A DNA stretch of 64,000 bases from JACPYM01 sp963699175 (GCA_963699175.1 OY969418.1:8494001-8558000), one strand, 5' to 3'. Shown: positions 15,621 through 24,546, counted from the stretch's first letter. A program made the numbers and translations. Notes: generated by a model from the sequence alone, not told the origin.

Positions 15621-16064
15621 ATGCCCTTCGAGATGGACGCTTATACAACGAAGATGGTCATGGCCATCGGCCTGCTGATACTCATCAGTCTTTTGTGGGT
15701 TGTGTGGAAATTCTTCTACACGGTTTTCAAACACGTGCTGGTAGCGCTCTTCATCGCGGCCATCGGGTCGGGCGTCTATTATTACGTGATGAATCAGACG
15801 CCGCCCAAAGACACGAACCTCGGCAAGCACGCTTATGGCGCGAGCAGTGGCCGTTACTTGGGCGAGATCGAGGCCGCGCAGAATGATCCGCAAAGCGGCC
15901 CCGTCTGGATTATTCGCCAGCTTGGTGGGCAATTGACTAAGCTGCCCAAAGCGCGCGTGATCGTGAAAGATAAGATGGATGCTGTTGCCGTCGAGTCGCC
16001 AACTCCTGCGGCGACGCCAGCCCAAACTCCAAAACCAAAGTCCGGTAGAAAAACCACACCTTAG
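15621..16064 (+). CDS. hypothetical membrane-anchored protein
   Basis: A 147-residue protein starting 9 bp after the mgtE stop, with GAGGTG before the ATG, so probably in the mgtE transcript. Two hydrophobic segments lie at about 12-31 (MVMAIGLLILISLLWVVWKF) and 37-56 (HVLVALFIAAIGSGVYYYVM). A hydrophilic domain follows, with GKHAYGASSGRYLGEIEAA and IIRQLGGQLTKLPKARVIVKDK. The C-terminus is a Pro/Thr-rich tail (ESPTPAATPAQTPKPKSGRK). No family was recognised. The short beta-rich segment could be a small barrel, but this is a guess. Confidence 0.6.
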   Translation: MPFEMDAYTTKMVMAIGLLILISLLWVVWKFFYTVFKHVLVALFIAAIGSGVYYYVMNQTPPKDTNLGKHAYGASSGRYLGEIEAAQNDPQSGPVWIIRQLGGQLTKLPKARVIVKDKMDAVAVESPTPAATPAQTPKPKSGRKTTP

Positions 16065-16096
16065 CCTTCAAGCGTGACCTGCTCCCATTCAGCGGA

Positions 16097-16918
16097 TTAC
16101 TTGATCCTCGAACCAGTCATCGTCATACCGGAGCACATCTGGTGCGCGACAATGCCCTCGCTTTTATCGGGCTTCACCCATTTGTAGACTTTCCACTCCT
16201 GCCCAGTCGGGTCTTTGATGACGAGGCCGTCCCATTTCTCAGTGCCGGTGGTCGCGCCTTCGACTTTGGGATGAGTGACCCATTGACCTTTGATCGGTGG
16301 CTTGCCGAAGTCGAAGTACCAGACGTAAGTGCCATCGGCTTTGATCTGTAGCGGCGGCGCTTTCCCGCCCATTCCATATTCACGATAAATATTATTGCCG
16401 CGAATGACTGTGTTCGGATAACTCGGCGTGAACATCGCCCAGTTGCCGGTCAGAAATCTGATCGCCGGATCGCTTGCCGAAAGCGTGGCCGCCGGATGCA
16501 GCCGCGCGCCGTCCACCACCTGATCCCAATGCGGCTTGCAACCGTCGTAATGTACTTTGAAGTCGTGACCGGAGACGGCCACGATAGTGCCGCGCGCGTT
16601 CTTGCCTTCGAGATGATCTACGCGGTCGCCGACCTTGAAGGCTCCGACGAACTTGCCACGTGCGCGAATCTTGCTCGCCGGGAGAGAGTCGCGCGTTGTT
16701 GCTAGTGACTTATCATCGAAGATGACGACATACGGAGCTTTGTACTTGCCGGTGTGATCAATCTCGATAATGGTTGCCGGGCGATATTTGCTATCGGCGT
16801 AGTATTCGGCTTCAACTTTGTCTCCCACCTTGAACGCGTCTTGCTGCGCCAGACTAAGCGTGGCGAAGAGCGTCAAGACAAGGGACGAGCAGATGATTTT
16901 GAATGCGTTGATATTCAT
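16097..16918 (-). CDS. secreted protein with tandem agenet/Tudor-like repeats
   Basis: A 273-residue protein with a clear Sec signal peptide (MNINAFKIICSSLVLTLFAT, cut after SLAQ) and AGAGGTCAG before the ATG. The mature part has two repeats of a small barrel: FKVGDKVEAEYYADSKYRPA with TIIEIDHTG, and FKVGDRVDHLEGKNARGTIV. Each resembles the agenet/Tudor fold. A C-terminal domain of about 120 residues follows with ADGTYVWYFDFGKPPIKGQW and a Cys near the end. The order matches no protein I can name. In other bacteria similar secreted agenet-like proteins occur with unknown role. It is divergent from recO with a 271-bp gap that holds both promoters but no other gene. Confidence 0.65.
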   Translation of the reverse strand: MNINAFKIICSSLVLTLFATLSLAQQDAFKVGDKVEAEYYADSKYRPATIIEIDHTGKYKAPYVVIFDDKSLATTRDSLPASKIRARGKFVGAFKVGDRVDHLEGKNARGTIVAVSGHDFKVHYDGCKPHWDQVVDGARLHPAATLSASDPAIRFLTGNWAMFTPSYPNTVIRGNNIYREYGMGGKAPPLQIKADGTYVWYFDFGKPPIKGQWVTHPKVEGATTGTEKWDGLVIKDPTGQEWKVYKWVKPDKSEGIVAHQMCSGMTMTGSRIK

Positions 16919-17189
16919 TACTGACCTCTGATTTAATATGACAGGGAATAAACAGTCTACCGATTCAATTGCTGAGGCAACAGTACGGCTAATATTAATT
17001 AGCTATAGGATAGCTATCACTGATTTTCATCAGTACATTGGCTCCAAATATAAAGCGCAGCAACCGTCTAATGAAGTGGCGTGATGCAAGCTCTTCATCA
17101 CCCCGATAAGCCAGACTCATCAATAAACATCGCGTCGAATTTGGCCCACAACTTTACTAATCCGGTCTGACCAATTACGATACCGCGTT

Positions 17190-17966
17190 ATGCCACTGCA
17201 CGACACCGACGCCTTTGTGCTGCGCACTTTCACGCTGAAAGAGGCTGACAAAATCTGTGTGTTCCTGACCCGCGAGGCGGGCAAATTGCGCGGCGTGGCC
17301 AAAGGCGCGCGGCGGTTGCGCAGCAAATTCGGCGCGAGCCTGGAGCCATTCACTGAGGTACAACTGACCTACTTCCTCAACGAGAGCAGGGAACTGGTTT
17401 CGCTCTCGAACTGCGAGATCGTGCAGTCGCACTTCGCGGCGGGCATCAGCAGCGAACGGTTGGGCGTGCTGCATTACCTGGCTGAACTGCTGATGGAATT
17501 TATGCCCGACCACGAGCCGAACGAAAGAGTTTACCGGCTGGTCAGCGCAAGCATTGAAGCGTTGAAGGCGGCTGCCGATGCGCAACTGGGCGCATTGACG
17601 CGCTATTTTGAAATCTGGCTGCTCAAGCTCGGCGGGTTTCTCGCCGACACGCGCCGTTGCGGCGTGTGCGAGACAGGGTTCCGCCCGGATGAAACGATCT
17701 GGCTCAACAATGATGGCTCGCCGCGCTGTTACAACTGTTCTGGCGGCGCAGGCGATCAAATACTACCCGCCACGCGGCGTCTGCTGGCCGAGATGTTGGC
17801 GCAATCACCCGTCAAGTTGCTGGCCGCCACGCGTGACGCGGCAGCGCTGGCGCAAATCGGCGCCATCACCAACAAGTTGATCAGTCGCGTGCTCGAACGC
17901 GAATTGAAATCTTACGAATTTTTAGACCGGTTGCGACCGGCAGAGTCGGCGACCACTGGCTGCTGA
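17190..17966 (+). CDS. recO: DNA repair protein RecO
   Basis: The 258-residue product starts MPLHDTDAFVLRTFTLKEAD, the RecO OB-fold beginning, and continues with LTREAGKLRGVAKGARRLRS, the family signature for the DNA-binding face. The C-terminal helical domain contains a zinc site CGVC and CYNC around residues 152-178. The length is typical (about 240-260). RecO anneals single strands and, with RecR, loads RecA at gaps covered by SSB. It stands 32 bp upstream of ppdK, and the same orientation suggests a shared transcript, though the functions differ. Confidence 0.93.
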   Translation: MPLHDTDAFVLRTFTLKEADKICVFLTREAGKLRGVAKGARRLRSKFGASLEPFTEVQLTYFLNESRELVSLSNCEIVQSHFAAGISSERLGVLHYLAELLMEFMPDHEPNERVYRLVSASIEALKAAADAQLGALTRYFEIWLLKLGGFLADTRRCGVCETGFRPDETIWLNNDGSPRCYNCSGGAGDQILPATRRLLAEMLAQSPVKLLAATRDAAALAQIGAITNKLISRVLERELKSYEFLDRLRPAESATTGC

Positions 17967-17998
17967 CCATTCACCAAAAAGGGAGATCATAAATAACA

Positions 17999-20779
17999 AT
18001 GTCGAAGAAATACGTCTATACGTTTGCCAACGGCCAGGCCGAAGGCAATACGAATATGAAGGCTTTGCTTGGCGGCAAGGGCGCGAACCTGGCCGAAATG
18101 ACCAATGCCGGTTTGCCCGTGCCGCCCGGCTTCACGCTCACGACCGAAGCCTGCAATGCTTACTATGCGAGCGGCGAACAGTTTCCCGAAGGCATGTGGG
18201 ATCAGGCACTGGCGGCGTTGAAGCAGACTGAAGAAATAACGGGCAAGAAGTTCGGCGGAACAGATAATCCGCTACTGGTCTCAGTGCGTTCGGGCGCAAA
18301 GTTTTCGATGCCGGGCATGATGGATACCGTGCTCAATCTGGGCTTGAACGATGACACGCTCAAGGCGCTGGCCGCGCTGAGCGGTAACGAGCGGTTCGCT
18401 TGGGACGCCTATCGCCGCTTCATTCAATTGTTCGGCAAGATCGTGCTCAACATTGATTCCGAGAAGTTCGAGCACGTCTTCGAGGGCTACAAAAAACAAC
18501 TCGGCGTGCACGAGGATACGCACGTTGACGCCGCAGCGCTGGCGAAAGTGGTGGCTGACTACAAGAAGCTGGTCAAGAAAGAGACCGGCAACGAGTTCCC
18601 GACCGAGCCGTTGGAGCAATTACGTTACGCGATTCGCGCCGTCTTTGCCTCGTGGAATGGCCGCCGCGCAAAAGATTATCGCCGCATCAACAAGATTCCT
18701 GATGACCTGGGCACGGCAGTGAACGTGCAAACAATGGTCTTCGGCAACCTGGGCGAAGATTCGGGTACGGGCGTGGCCTTCACGCGCGACGTAGCGACGG
18801 GCGCGAAAGAACTCTACGGCGAATACCTGCAAAACGCGCAGGGCGAAGACGTGGTCGCGGGCATTCGCACGCCGAAGAAGATTGCGCAACTGCACGAAGA
18901 GATGCCGGAGATGTACAACCAATTCGCCGAGCTGGCGAAGAAGTTGGAAGGTCATTACAAGGACGTGCAAGACCTGGAATTCACTATCGAGAAGGGCAAG
19001 CTCTTCATGCTGCAAACGCGCAACGCCAAGCGCACCGCAGCCTCGGCGGTCAAGATCGCGGTGGATATGGTCAACGAAGGCGTAATTGACAAACGTACCG
19101 CCATCACGCGCGTCGAACCGGCGCAGCTTGATCAATTGCTGCATCCGCGCATTGACCCGAAGGCGCAATTGAAAGTGTTGACCACGGGGCTGCCTGCTTC
19201 GCCCGGCGCGGCTACCGGCACGGCTGTGTTTGATCCGGACGAAGCTGAAGCTATGGCGAAAGAGGGCGCGAAGGTGATTCTAGTGCGCACTGAAACTTCG
19301 CCCGAAGATTTCCACGGCATGGTCGCGGCGCAAGCGATTCTGACTGCGCGCGGCGGGATGACTTCCCACGCTGCCGTCGTCGCGCGCGGCATGGGCAAAT
19401 GTTGCGTCGCGGGTGCAGGCGAAGTGAGCGTGGATTACGCCAATCAGCAATTCAGCGTTGGCGATATAGTGGTTAAGAAGGGCGATTCGATCACGCTGAA
19501 CGGTTCGACCGGCGAAGTGATTTTGGGCGAAGTGCCGCTCATCAAGCCCGAAGTCAGCGGCGATTTCAAAACGCTGATGAGTTGGGTCAACGAATTTCGC
19601 AAACTCGGCGTGCGCGCCAACGCCGACACGCCGCACGATTCGGAAGTCGCGCGCGGCTTCGGCGCCGAGGGCATCGGCCTTTGCCGCACCGAGCACATGT
19701 TCTTTGAGGGCGACCGCATTGACAGCGTGCGCCAGATGATTCTCTCGTCGGCAGACTTCAAGAACCTCGAAGCCCAACTTGCCACGGCGCGCGCCGAAGT
19801 CGAAAAGCTTTCTGGCGACAAACGCAAAGACGCCGCCAAGCGCGTCAAAGAACTCGAAAAGAAAATCGCCAAGCCTGAAGCCTTGTACAAAGGCGCATTG
19901 GCCGCGCTGCTCGAACTGCAACGCGAAGACTTCGTCGGCATCTTCCGCGCGATGAACGGCTACCCGGTCACGATCCGCACGCTCGATCCGCCGCTCCACG
20001 AGTTTGTGCCGCACGATGACGGGACGCTCAAAGAACTGGCCGGCAAGATCAAGATGCCTTTCAAAGAGGCCAAAGCCAAAGTCGCCGCGCTGCACGAGTT
20101 CAACCCAATGCTCGGCCATCGCGGTTGCCGTCTAGGCATCGTCTATCCCGAAATTACCGAGATGCAGGCGCGCGCGATTTTTGAAGCCGCCGTCAAGGTC
20201 AAGCGCGAAGGCGTCGTGGTCAAACCCGAAATCATGATTCCGCTCGTCGGCAACGTGAACGAATTGAAGCTGCAGGCCGAAGTAGTCAACCGCGTTGCGC
20301 AGGAAGTTTTCGCCCGTGAAAACGAAACGGTCGAATATCTGGTCGGCACGATGATCGAGTTGCCACGCGCGGCGCTCACCGCCAACCGCATCGCCGAGGC
20401 GGCAGACTTCTTCAGCTTTGGCACGAACGACCTGACGCAGACGGCGCTGGGCTTGAGCCGCGACGACGCAGGCAAGTTCCTGCCCTACTATGTTGACAAG
20501 AAGATCATGCCCGAAGACCCCTTTCAGGTGCTCGACCAGGAAGGCGTCGGCCAACTCGTCGAGATCGGCATCAAGAAGGGCCGCTCGGTGCGCCCTGACT
20601 TGAAAGTCGGCATCTGCGGCGAACACGGCGGCGATCCCGAATCGGTGATCTTCTGTCACAAGGTGGGGATGAACTACGTGAGCTGCTCGCCGTATCGCGT
20701 GCCGATTGCTTTGCTGGCGGCGGCGCACGCGGCGATTGCCGATGAGACAGGGGCGGCGGCTACGTCGGCGACGGCGTAA
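17999..20779 (+). CDS. ppdK: pyruvate, phosphate dikinase
   Basis: The 926-residue enzyme interconverts pyruvate, ATP and phosphate with phosphoenolpyruvate, AMP and pyrophosphate in the cytoplasm. The N-terminal ATP-grasp domain shows LGGKGANLAEMTNAGLPVPP and VRSGAKFSMPGMMDTVLNLG. The swivelling phosphohistidine domain has GGMTSHAAVVARG with catalytic His457. The C-terminal PEP-binding TIM barrel has VGICGEHGGDP with catalytic Cys873 and FGTNDLTQTALG. The protein is longer than the usual 870-890 residues because of a lysine-rich coiled-coil insert at about 590-625 (EVEKLSGDKRKDAAKRVKEL) near the start of the barrel. GGGAGA lies about 13 bp ahead of the ATG. The enzyme points to gluconeogenic or pyrophosphate-saving metabolism. 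Confidence 0.96.
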   Translation: MSKKYVYTFANGQAEGNTNMKALLGGKGANLAEMTNAGLPVPPGFTLTTEACNAYYASGEQFPEGMWDQALAALKQTEEITGKKFGGTDNPLLVSVRSGAKFSMPGMMDTVLNLGLNDDTLKALAALSGNERFAWDAYRRFIQLFGKIVLNIDSEKFEHVFEGYKKQLGVHEDTHVDAAALAKVVADYKKLVKKETGNEFPTEPLEQLRYAIRAVFASWNGRRAKDYRRINKIPDDLGTAVNVQTMVFGNLGEDSGTGVAFTRDVATGAKELYGEYLQNAQGEDVVAGIRTPKKIAQLHEEMPEMYNQFAELAKKLEGHYKDVQDLEFTIEKGKLFMLQTRNAKRTAASAVKIAVDMVNEGVIDKRTAITRVEPAQLDQLLHPRIDPKAQLKVLTTGLPASPGAATGTAVFDPDEAEAMAKEGAKVILVRTETSPEDFHGMVAAQAILTARGGMTSHAAVVARGMGKCCVAGAGEVSVDYANQQFSVGDIVVKKGDSITLNGSTGEVILGEVPLIKPEVSGDFKTLMSWVNEFRKLGVRANADTPHDSEVARGFGAEGIGLCRTEHMFFEGDRIDSVRQMILSSADFKNLEAQLATARAEVEKLSGDKRKDAAKRVKELEKKIAKPEALYKGALAALLELQREDFVGIFRAMNGYPVTIRTLDPPLHEFVPHDDGTLKELAGKIKMPFKEAKAKVAALHEFNPMLGHRGCRLGIVYPEITEMQARAIFEAAVKVKREGVVVKPEIMIPLVGNVNELKLQAEVVNRVAQEVFARENETVEYLVGTMIELPRAALTANRIAEAADFFSFGTNDLTQTALGLSRDDAGKFLPYYVDKKIMPEDPFQVLDQEGVGQLVEIGIKKGRSVRPDLKVGICGEHGGDPESVIFCHKVGMNYVSCSPYRVPIALLAAAHAAIADETGAAATSATA

Positions 20780-20803
20780 CTGGCGTAACTGATTGTAGAT
20801 TGC

Positions 20804-20850
20804 GGAATGCGGATTGGAGAGCTATGGTTTTCCAGTCCGCATTTCAATTT
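20804..20850 (+). terminator. terminator-like hairpin after ppdK
   Basis: Bases 20806-20817 (AATGCGGATTGG) pair with 20832-20843 with one G-U type mismatch, followed by TCAATTTTGG. It lies between ppdK and the next gene, whose ribosome-binding site GGAGGG directly follows. Confidence 0.65.
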
Positions 20851-20861
20851 TGGAGGGCTTG

Positions 20862-21494
20862 ATGACTTTTGTCGCCGACACCATCAACTTTCGGGAGATC
20901 GTGATGAAAGAACCTCTGCCATTGAACACGATTCAAACTGCCGTCATTGATTTTCTGCGTGGGCGAGACGATGTCGTGCTGTTTGGAGCGCAAGCAGTCA
21001 ACGTTTATGTCAGCGAGCCGCGCGCAACGCAAGACGTTAATTTGATGTCTACACGAGCGAGCGAGCTGGCTGAAGAATTGCGCACACATCTCAGTCAACT
21101 TTTTCATATCGTCGTACGTGTGCGTGAAATCAAAGCCGGAGCAGGCTACAGGATTTTTCAATTACAGAAAACAGGCAACCGGCATTTGGTGGATGTGCGC
21201 TCGGTAGATTCTTTTCCGCAGCTTCAACGGTTGGATGGTGTATTGGTGTTATCTCCCGCCGAACTGATTGCGAGTAAGGTCATCTCGTATCGCCAGCGGT
21301 TAGGTAAACCAAAGTCTGGTACGGACTGGCGCGACTTGGCCTTATTATTGTTGACCTTCCCTGAGCTTAAGCGTGATCCTGGCCCAGTTACGGATTGCTT
21401 GAACTCGGCTCAAGCAGACCAAAATGTTCTGACTGCCTGGCGTGAACTGATTGCGCAAGAGATTGTGCCCGAAAGCGACGATGATGATTTCTGA
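20862..21494 (+). CDS. nucleotidyltransferase-fold protein, AbiEii/DUF6036-like
   Basis: The 210-residue protein starts at 20862 behind GGAGGG (the ATG at 20814 lies in the terminator hairpin). Residues 30-70 show VVLFGAQAVNVYVSEPRATQ, the nucleotidyltransferase GxxA...R.T.D core, followed by DVNLM, where active enzymes have DxDl. Thus the second metal-binding aspartate appears to be Asn. Later LSPAELIASKVISYRQR and a DWRDLALLLLTFP helix match the KxxA/DxxD helical region of AbiEii-type and related MNT proteins. The C-terminus is acidic (ESDDDDF). Such proteins are often toxins or abortive infection components; no antitoxin-like gene is next to it. Function is not assigned. Confidence 0.6.
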   Translation: MTFVADTINFREIVMKEPLPLNTIQTAVIDFLRGRDDVVLFGAQAVNVYVSEPRATQDVNLMSTRASELAEELRTHLSQLFHIVVRVREIKAGAGYRIFQLQKTGNRHLVDVRSVDSFPQLQRLDGVLVLSPAELIASKVISYRQRLGKPKSGTDWRDLALLLLTFPELKRDPGPVTDCLNSAQADQNVLTAWRELIAQEIVPESDDDDF

Positions 21495-21566
21495 ACAAAT
21501 GAGTCTCTGATTGAGTCTGGCAGCTCTGTGATAAATCACAACCTACAAAACCAACGAGAGGACAAT

Positions 21567-22430
21567 ATGCAATTCAACACACGTGCTGGCTGGATGCTTT
21601 CGAGCCTATGCAGCTTAACGCTCGGCTTGGCCATCGGCTCTTTCAGCCTGGCGCGCTCGAATGCCTTTCAAGCGCCGCAACCAGCGATCAATCCACAAGA
21701 GCGTGGCATTGACGCCAACTTGTACATGCAAACCTCAGCCGAATACGCCGCCGTCTGTTTGCAGACTTACAACTGGGCCTTGGAACGTTTGAAGCAGAAA
21801 CTGGCGGCCACCAAACACGGTGAACTGCGTCCGGCCATCGTGCTGGATTTGGATGAGACAGTGATTGACAACTCGGCCTATCAATCGTTCCTCTATCGCG
21901 AAAAGACGACGAGCACCACGGAAAATTGGGAGGTCTGGGAGAAGCGTTATCCGCAGGAAGTCCGCCTGGTGCCCGGCGCAAAGGCTTTTGTCGAAGCGGC
22001 GGAGCAACTGGGTGTGGCGGCGGTCTACATCTCCAACCGCAACGCGAAAAATCAGGCGGGCACGGTTGCCGCGCTCGAACACGTCGGCTTGAATACGAAT
22101 GATATTGCCAGCCGGCTGCTCTTGCGCGACAACACCTCGGACAAATCTGCGCGCCGCAAGCTGGCCGAGCAACGCTTCAACGTGCTGATATACTTCGGCG
22201 ACAACTTGCGCGATTTTTCCGAAGAATTTGTCGCGCCGAATCTCAATGCGAACGATGACGCTGGGCAGAAACGCGCCATTGCGGAACGACTCCTCAAAGC
22301 GCAGCGCGCCAACTACCGCTGGGGCAATGACTGGATTGTGTTGCCCAATCCGGCTTATGGCGAATGGGTACGGTTGCTCGGCGATGAGCCAGGCAAAAAA
22401 TTCCGCCCGACGGAAATGAAGATGCCGTGA
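21567..22430 (+). CDS. HAD-family acid phosphatase / 5'-nucleotidase
   Basis: A 287-residue exported protein with a GAGAGG ribosome-binding site before ATG 21567. The signal peptide runs to about residue 33 (SLCSLTLGLAIGSFSLARSN). The catalytic core contains VLDLDETVIDNS, the HAD motif I with nucleophile Asp94 and acid/base Asp96. VAAVYISNRN gives motif II (Ser), a Lys region follows, and YFGDNLRDFSEEF is motif IV with two Asp. This matches class B/C acid phosphatases of the HAD superfamily (e(P4)/OlpA, 5'-nucleotidase). The final cleavage site lacks a clear lipobox cysteine, so it is probably periplasmic rather than a lipoprotein. It releases phosphate from mono-esters such as NMN or nucleotides. 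Confidence 0.87.
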   Translation: MQFNTRAGWMLSSLCSLTLGLAIGSFSLARSNAFQAPQPAINPQERGIDANLYMQTSAEYAAVCLQTYNWALERLKQKLAATKHGELRPAIVLDLDETVIDNSAYQSFLYREKTTSTTENWEVWEKRYPQEVRLVPGAKAFVEAAEQLGVAAVYISNRNAKNQAGTVAALEHVGLNTNDIASRLLLRDNTSDKSARRKLAEQRFNVLIYFGDNLRDFSEEFVAPNLNANDDAGQKRAIAERLLKAQRANYRWGNDWIVLPNPAYGEWVRLLGDEPGKKFRPTEMKMP

Positions 22431-22450
22431 GGCTGATTCAGTTGAAGCGA

Positions 22451-22786
22451 ACCACGAAGTGACGAAGAGTACGAAGAATCCCAGAAGAGGTAGTGCTAAA
22501 AATGTAAGGCGGTAGTTTGGCCGTAGCGGCGACCTGAATTTAGCCCGGCGTTTTCAACGCCGGGAAAGCGCAGCAGTAATTCCGCATCGCGTCAGCGATG
22601 CTTGATTCAAGCATCGCTGACGCGATGCGGAACTCGCTACGTGCAGCTACCCTGGGTTGCCACCCACAGCTAAATTCAACCGCCGCTCTGCGGCGAAAAC
22701 GACCGAGCCATACATTTTTATCACTACCCCAAAAAGATTATTTCTCGTCTCATTCTTCGTGTTCTTCATCACTTCGTGATTTATCA
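22451..22786. repeat. about 335-bp nested palindrome with 53-bp centre
   Basis: The centre, 22580-22632, is a near-continuous palindrome: 26-bp arms around a single base (arm TTCCGCATCGCGTCAGCGAT...). Further out, GTAGTGCTAAAAATGTA at 22490-22506 pairs with 22711-22727 (one mismatch), and CACGAAGTGACGAAGAGTAC near 22453 pairs imperfectly with the region ending near 22786. Smaller hairpins (CCCGGCGTTTTCAACGCCGGG at 22545-22565) lie in the left half. It occupies the gap between the phosphatase and MerR genes; no gene is seen in it. Confidence 0.9.
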
Positions 22787-22867
22787 CTCTGTTTTTTGCT
22801 TTTAATCCGGACGTTCAAAAAATCTGCTTGAACCTGACGTAACGTCAGGCCTTACGATCAAGGCGAA

Positions 22868-23662
22868 ATGGGAAGTGCGACGAAGCAAGCGCTGGCGAAA
22901 GGTAGCGGGCGTCTGTATCGGGCGAGCGAGTTCGCCCGCTTGACCGGCGTTACGGTGCGGGCGCTGCACCATTACGACCGTGAAGGCTTGTTGAAGCCGA
23001 GCGGTCGCACCGCGGCCGGGCATCGGTTCTACGGCGAACGCGATTTCGCGCGTTTGCAGCAGGTCGTCACGCTGAAATTCCTCGGCTTCCCGCTCAATCA
23101 AATCAAAGAGATTCTCAATCGGGACGGCTTCGATTTGGCGCGGGCGATCCGCGCGCAGCGCCAGCTTATTGCGGAGAAACGGCGTCAATTAGACCTCGCC
23201 GTCAAAGCGCTCGCACACGTCGAAGGCGTGCTGGCCACCGGTCAAGAGCCGGATTGGGAGTCTTTCGCAAAAATCGTGGAGGCAATCAATATGCAGAACA
23301 ATAACGAATGGATGAATCAGTACTATTCAGAAGAGGCGCGGCAGGCGATTGATGAGCGCGCTAAAAACTGGACGCCTGAAATGCTGGAGCAAGCCCAGCG
23401 TGATTGGGCGACGTTGATCAAAGAGGTGCAAGCCGCCATCGGCGAAGGCGTAGACCCGGCGAGCGAGCGGGCCCTGGCGCTGGCGATGCGTTGGCGGGAC
23501 CTGGTCAATGGCTTCACCGGCGGCAACCCGGCCATTGTCGAGGGGATCAAAAAGCTCTACGCCGACCGGGCAAATTGGCCCGCTAACGCTAAAAAACCTT
23601 ACAGCGATGAAGCGGCGGAGTTTATTGGCTCGGTCGTGGCAGCTCGGCAGAAACAGGCATAG
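22868..23662 (+). CDS. MerR-family regulator with TipAS drug-binding domain
   Basis: The 264-residue protein has an N-terminal winged helix typical of MerR: RLYRASEFARLTGVTVRALH, HYDREGLLKPSGRTAAGHR and FYGERDFARLQQV. A coiled dimerisation helix follows. The C-terminal part (about 145-264) has the pattern NNEWMNQYYSEEARQAIDER and GVDPASERALALAMRWRDLV of the TipAS domain (five-helix drug-binding globin-like fold), including NGFTGGNPAI. Such proteins activate a promoter with an elongated spacer on binding hydrophobic antibiotics. No obvious drug transporter or resistance gene follows, so it may act on itself or on distant genes. No cysteine-type metal site is seen. Confidence 0.88.
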   Translation: MGSATKQALAKGSGRLYRASEFARLTGVTVRALHHYDREGLLKPSGRTAAGHRFYGERDFARLQQVVTLKFLGFPLNQIKEILNRDGFDLARAIRAQRQLIAEKRRQLDLAVKALAHVEGVLATGQEPDWESFAKIVEAINMQNNNEWMNQYYSEEARQAIDERAKNWTPEMLEQAQRDWATLIKEVQAAIGEGVDPASERALALAMRWRDLVNGFTGGNPAIVEGIKKLYADRANWPANAKKPYSDEAAEFIGSVVAARQKQA

Positions 23663-23705
23663 GCAGCTTTTCTCCGGCAGCGTTCCGCGTTTCAGCGTGT
23701 TCATA

Positions 23706-23853
23706 GTGTTTGAAAAACGGATTTAACAAACGGAATAAACCACGGGGAACACAGGGAACACGGGGGCAACTCAATGGTTTAGCTGTCTTCCCCGTACCCC
23801 CCGTGCGCACCGTGGTTGTTTCAACTTATTTGTTAAACCCATTTTTCAAACAC
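23706..23853. repeat. imperfect 148-bp inverted repeat
   Basis: GTGTTTGAAAAACGGATTTA at 23706 pairs with the region ending at 23853, with a few mismatches; internal CCACGG and CCGTGG pieces also match. It fills most of the gap between the MerR and P-loop genes, ends 36 bp before the ATG at 23890, and looks like a degraded member of the palindrome population. Confidence 0.8.
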
Positions 23854-23889
23854 CATCTACGCGCTGATTTGAGTTAAGCTGTCCGCGTG

Positions 23890-24546
23890 ATGAATCCGAA
23901 AGTTATAGTCATCGCCGGTGTCGCTTCCAACACGGGCAAAACAACTTTGCTTTGCGATTTGCTGCACGCGTTGGCGCCACACGAAGCCTGGGAGGCGATC
24001 AAGCTCACGCGCGGCCACTATCGTTCTTGTGGCAAAGACCCGCACTCCTGTTGTGTCAGCCATTTGTTGGGCGACGCGCCCACCGTTCGTTCCGGCAGAG
24101 CAGAGACCTACGCGCCGGGCAAAGACACCGGGCAGTATTGGGATGCAGGCGCCAGCAACGTGCATTGGGTGATTGCGACCGACGCGCAAGTGGAGCAGGG
24201 CATCAACCAAGCTCTGGCGCGCGTGCACACCGGTCGTGTGCTGATTGAAGGCACCAGCCTTTTACGCTTTATCGAACCTGAGCTGGCAATTCTGGTGTTG
24301 CGTGGCGATGAGACTAAGCTCAAGCCCTCAGCGCGCCGGGCATTGGCAAACGGTCAGATTGATGCGCTCTATTTGTCGGATGAAAAGGCTGTTGAGTTGC
24401 CGCCCACGCTGGCGGAGCGCCGCTTGATTGAAGCGCTGCCGCTCTATACGCGCGACACATGGCAGTCTTTGCTGGCGGGCTTCACCGTGGGCGCAGTTGC
24501 TCGGCAATCAACTTCTTCAACTCCTCAAACTCAATCGGCTTGGTGA
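23890..24546 (+). CDS. P-loop NTPase, MobB-like
   Basis: The 218-residue protein starts MNPKVIVIAGVASNTGKTTL with Walker A GVASNTGKT at residues 10-18. A GTG codon just before gives an alternative start. Further motifs are IKLTRGHYRSC and two cysteines in CGKDPHSCC, then GRVLIEGTSLL as the Walker B-like strand and LAILVLRGDE. The arrangement (P-loop, then an acidic strand and a conserved Asp) resembles the MobB/dethiobiotin-synthetase class of SIMIBI NTPases. The Cys-rich loop is unusual and may bind a metal. Function is not assigned. Its last 65 bp overlap the 3' end of the response regulator on the other strand. Confidence 0.55.
   Translation: MNPKVIVIAGVASNTGKTTLLCDLLHALAPHEAWEAIKLTRGHYRSCGKDPHSCCVSHLLGDAPTVRSGRAETYAPGKDTGQYWDAGASNVHWVIATDAQVEQGINQALARVHTGRVLIEGTSLLRFIEPELAILVLRGDETKLKPSARRALANGQIDALYLSDEKAVELPPTLAERRLIEALPLYTRDTWQSLLAGFTVGAVARQSTSSTPQTQSAW

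Noticed and set aside
22868..23662. Mercury resistance regulator
   Set aside because: No metal-binding cysteines and no mer genes; the C-terminal TipAS-like domain points to drug sensing.
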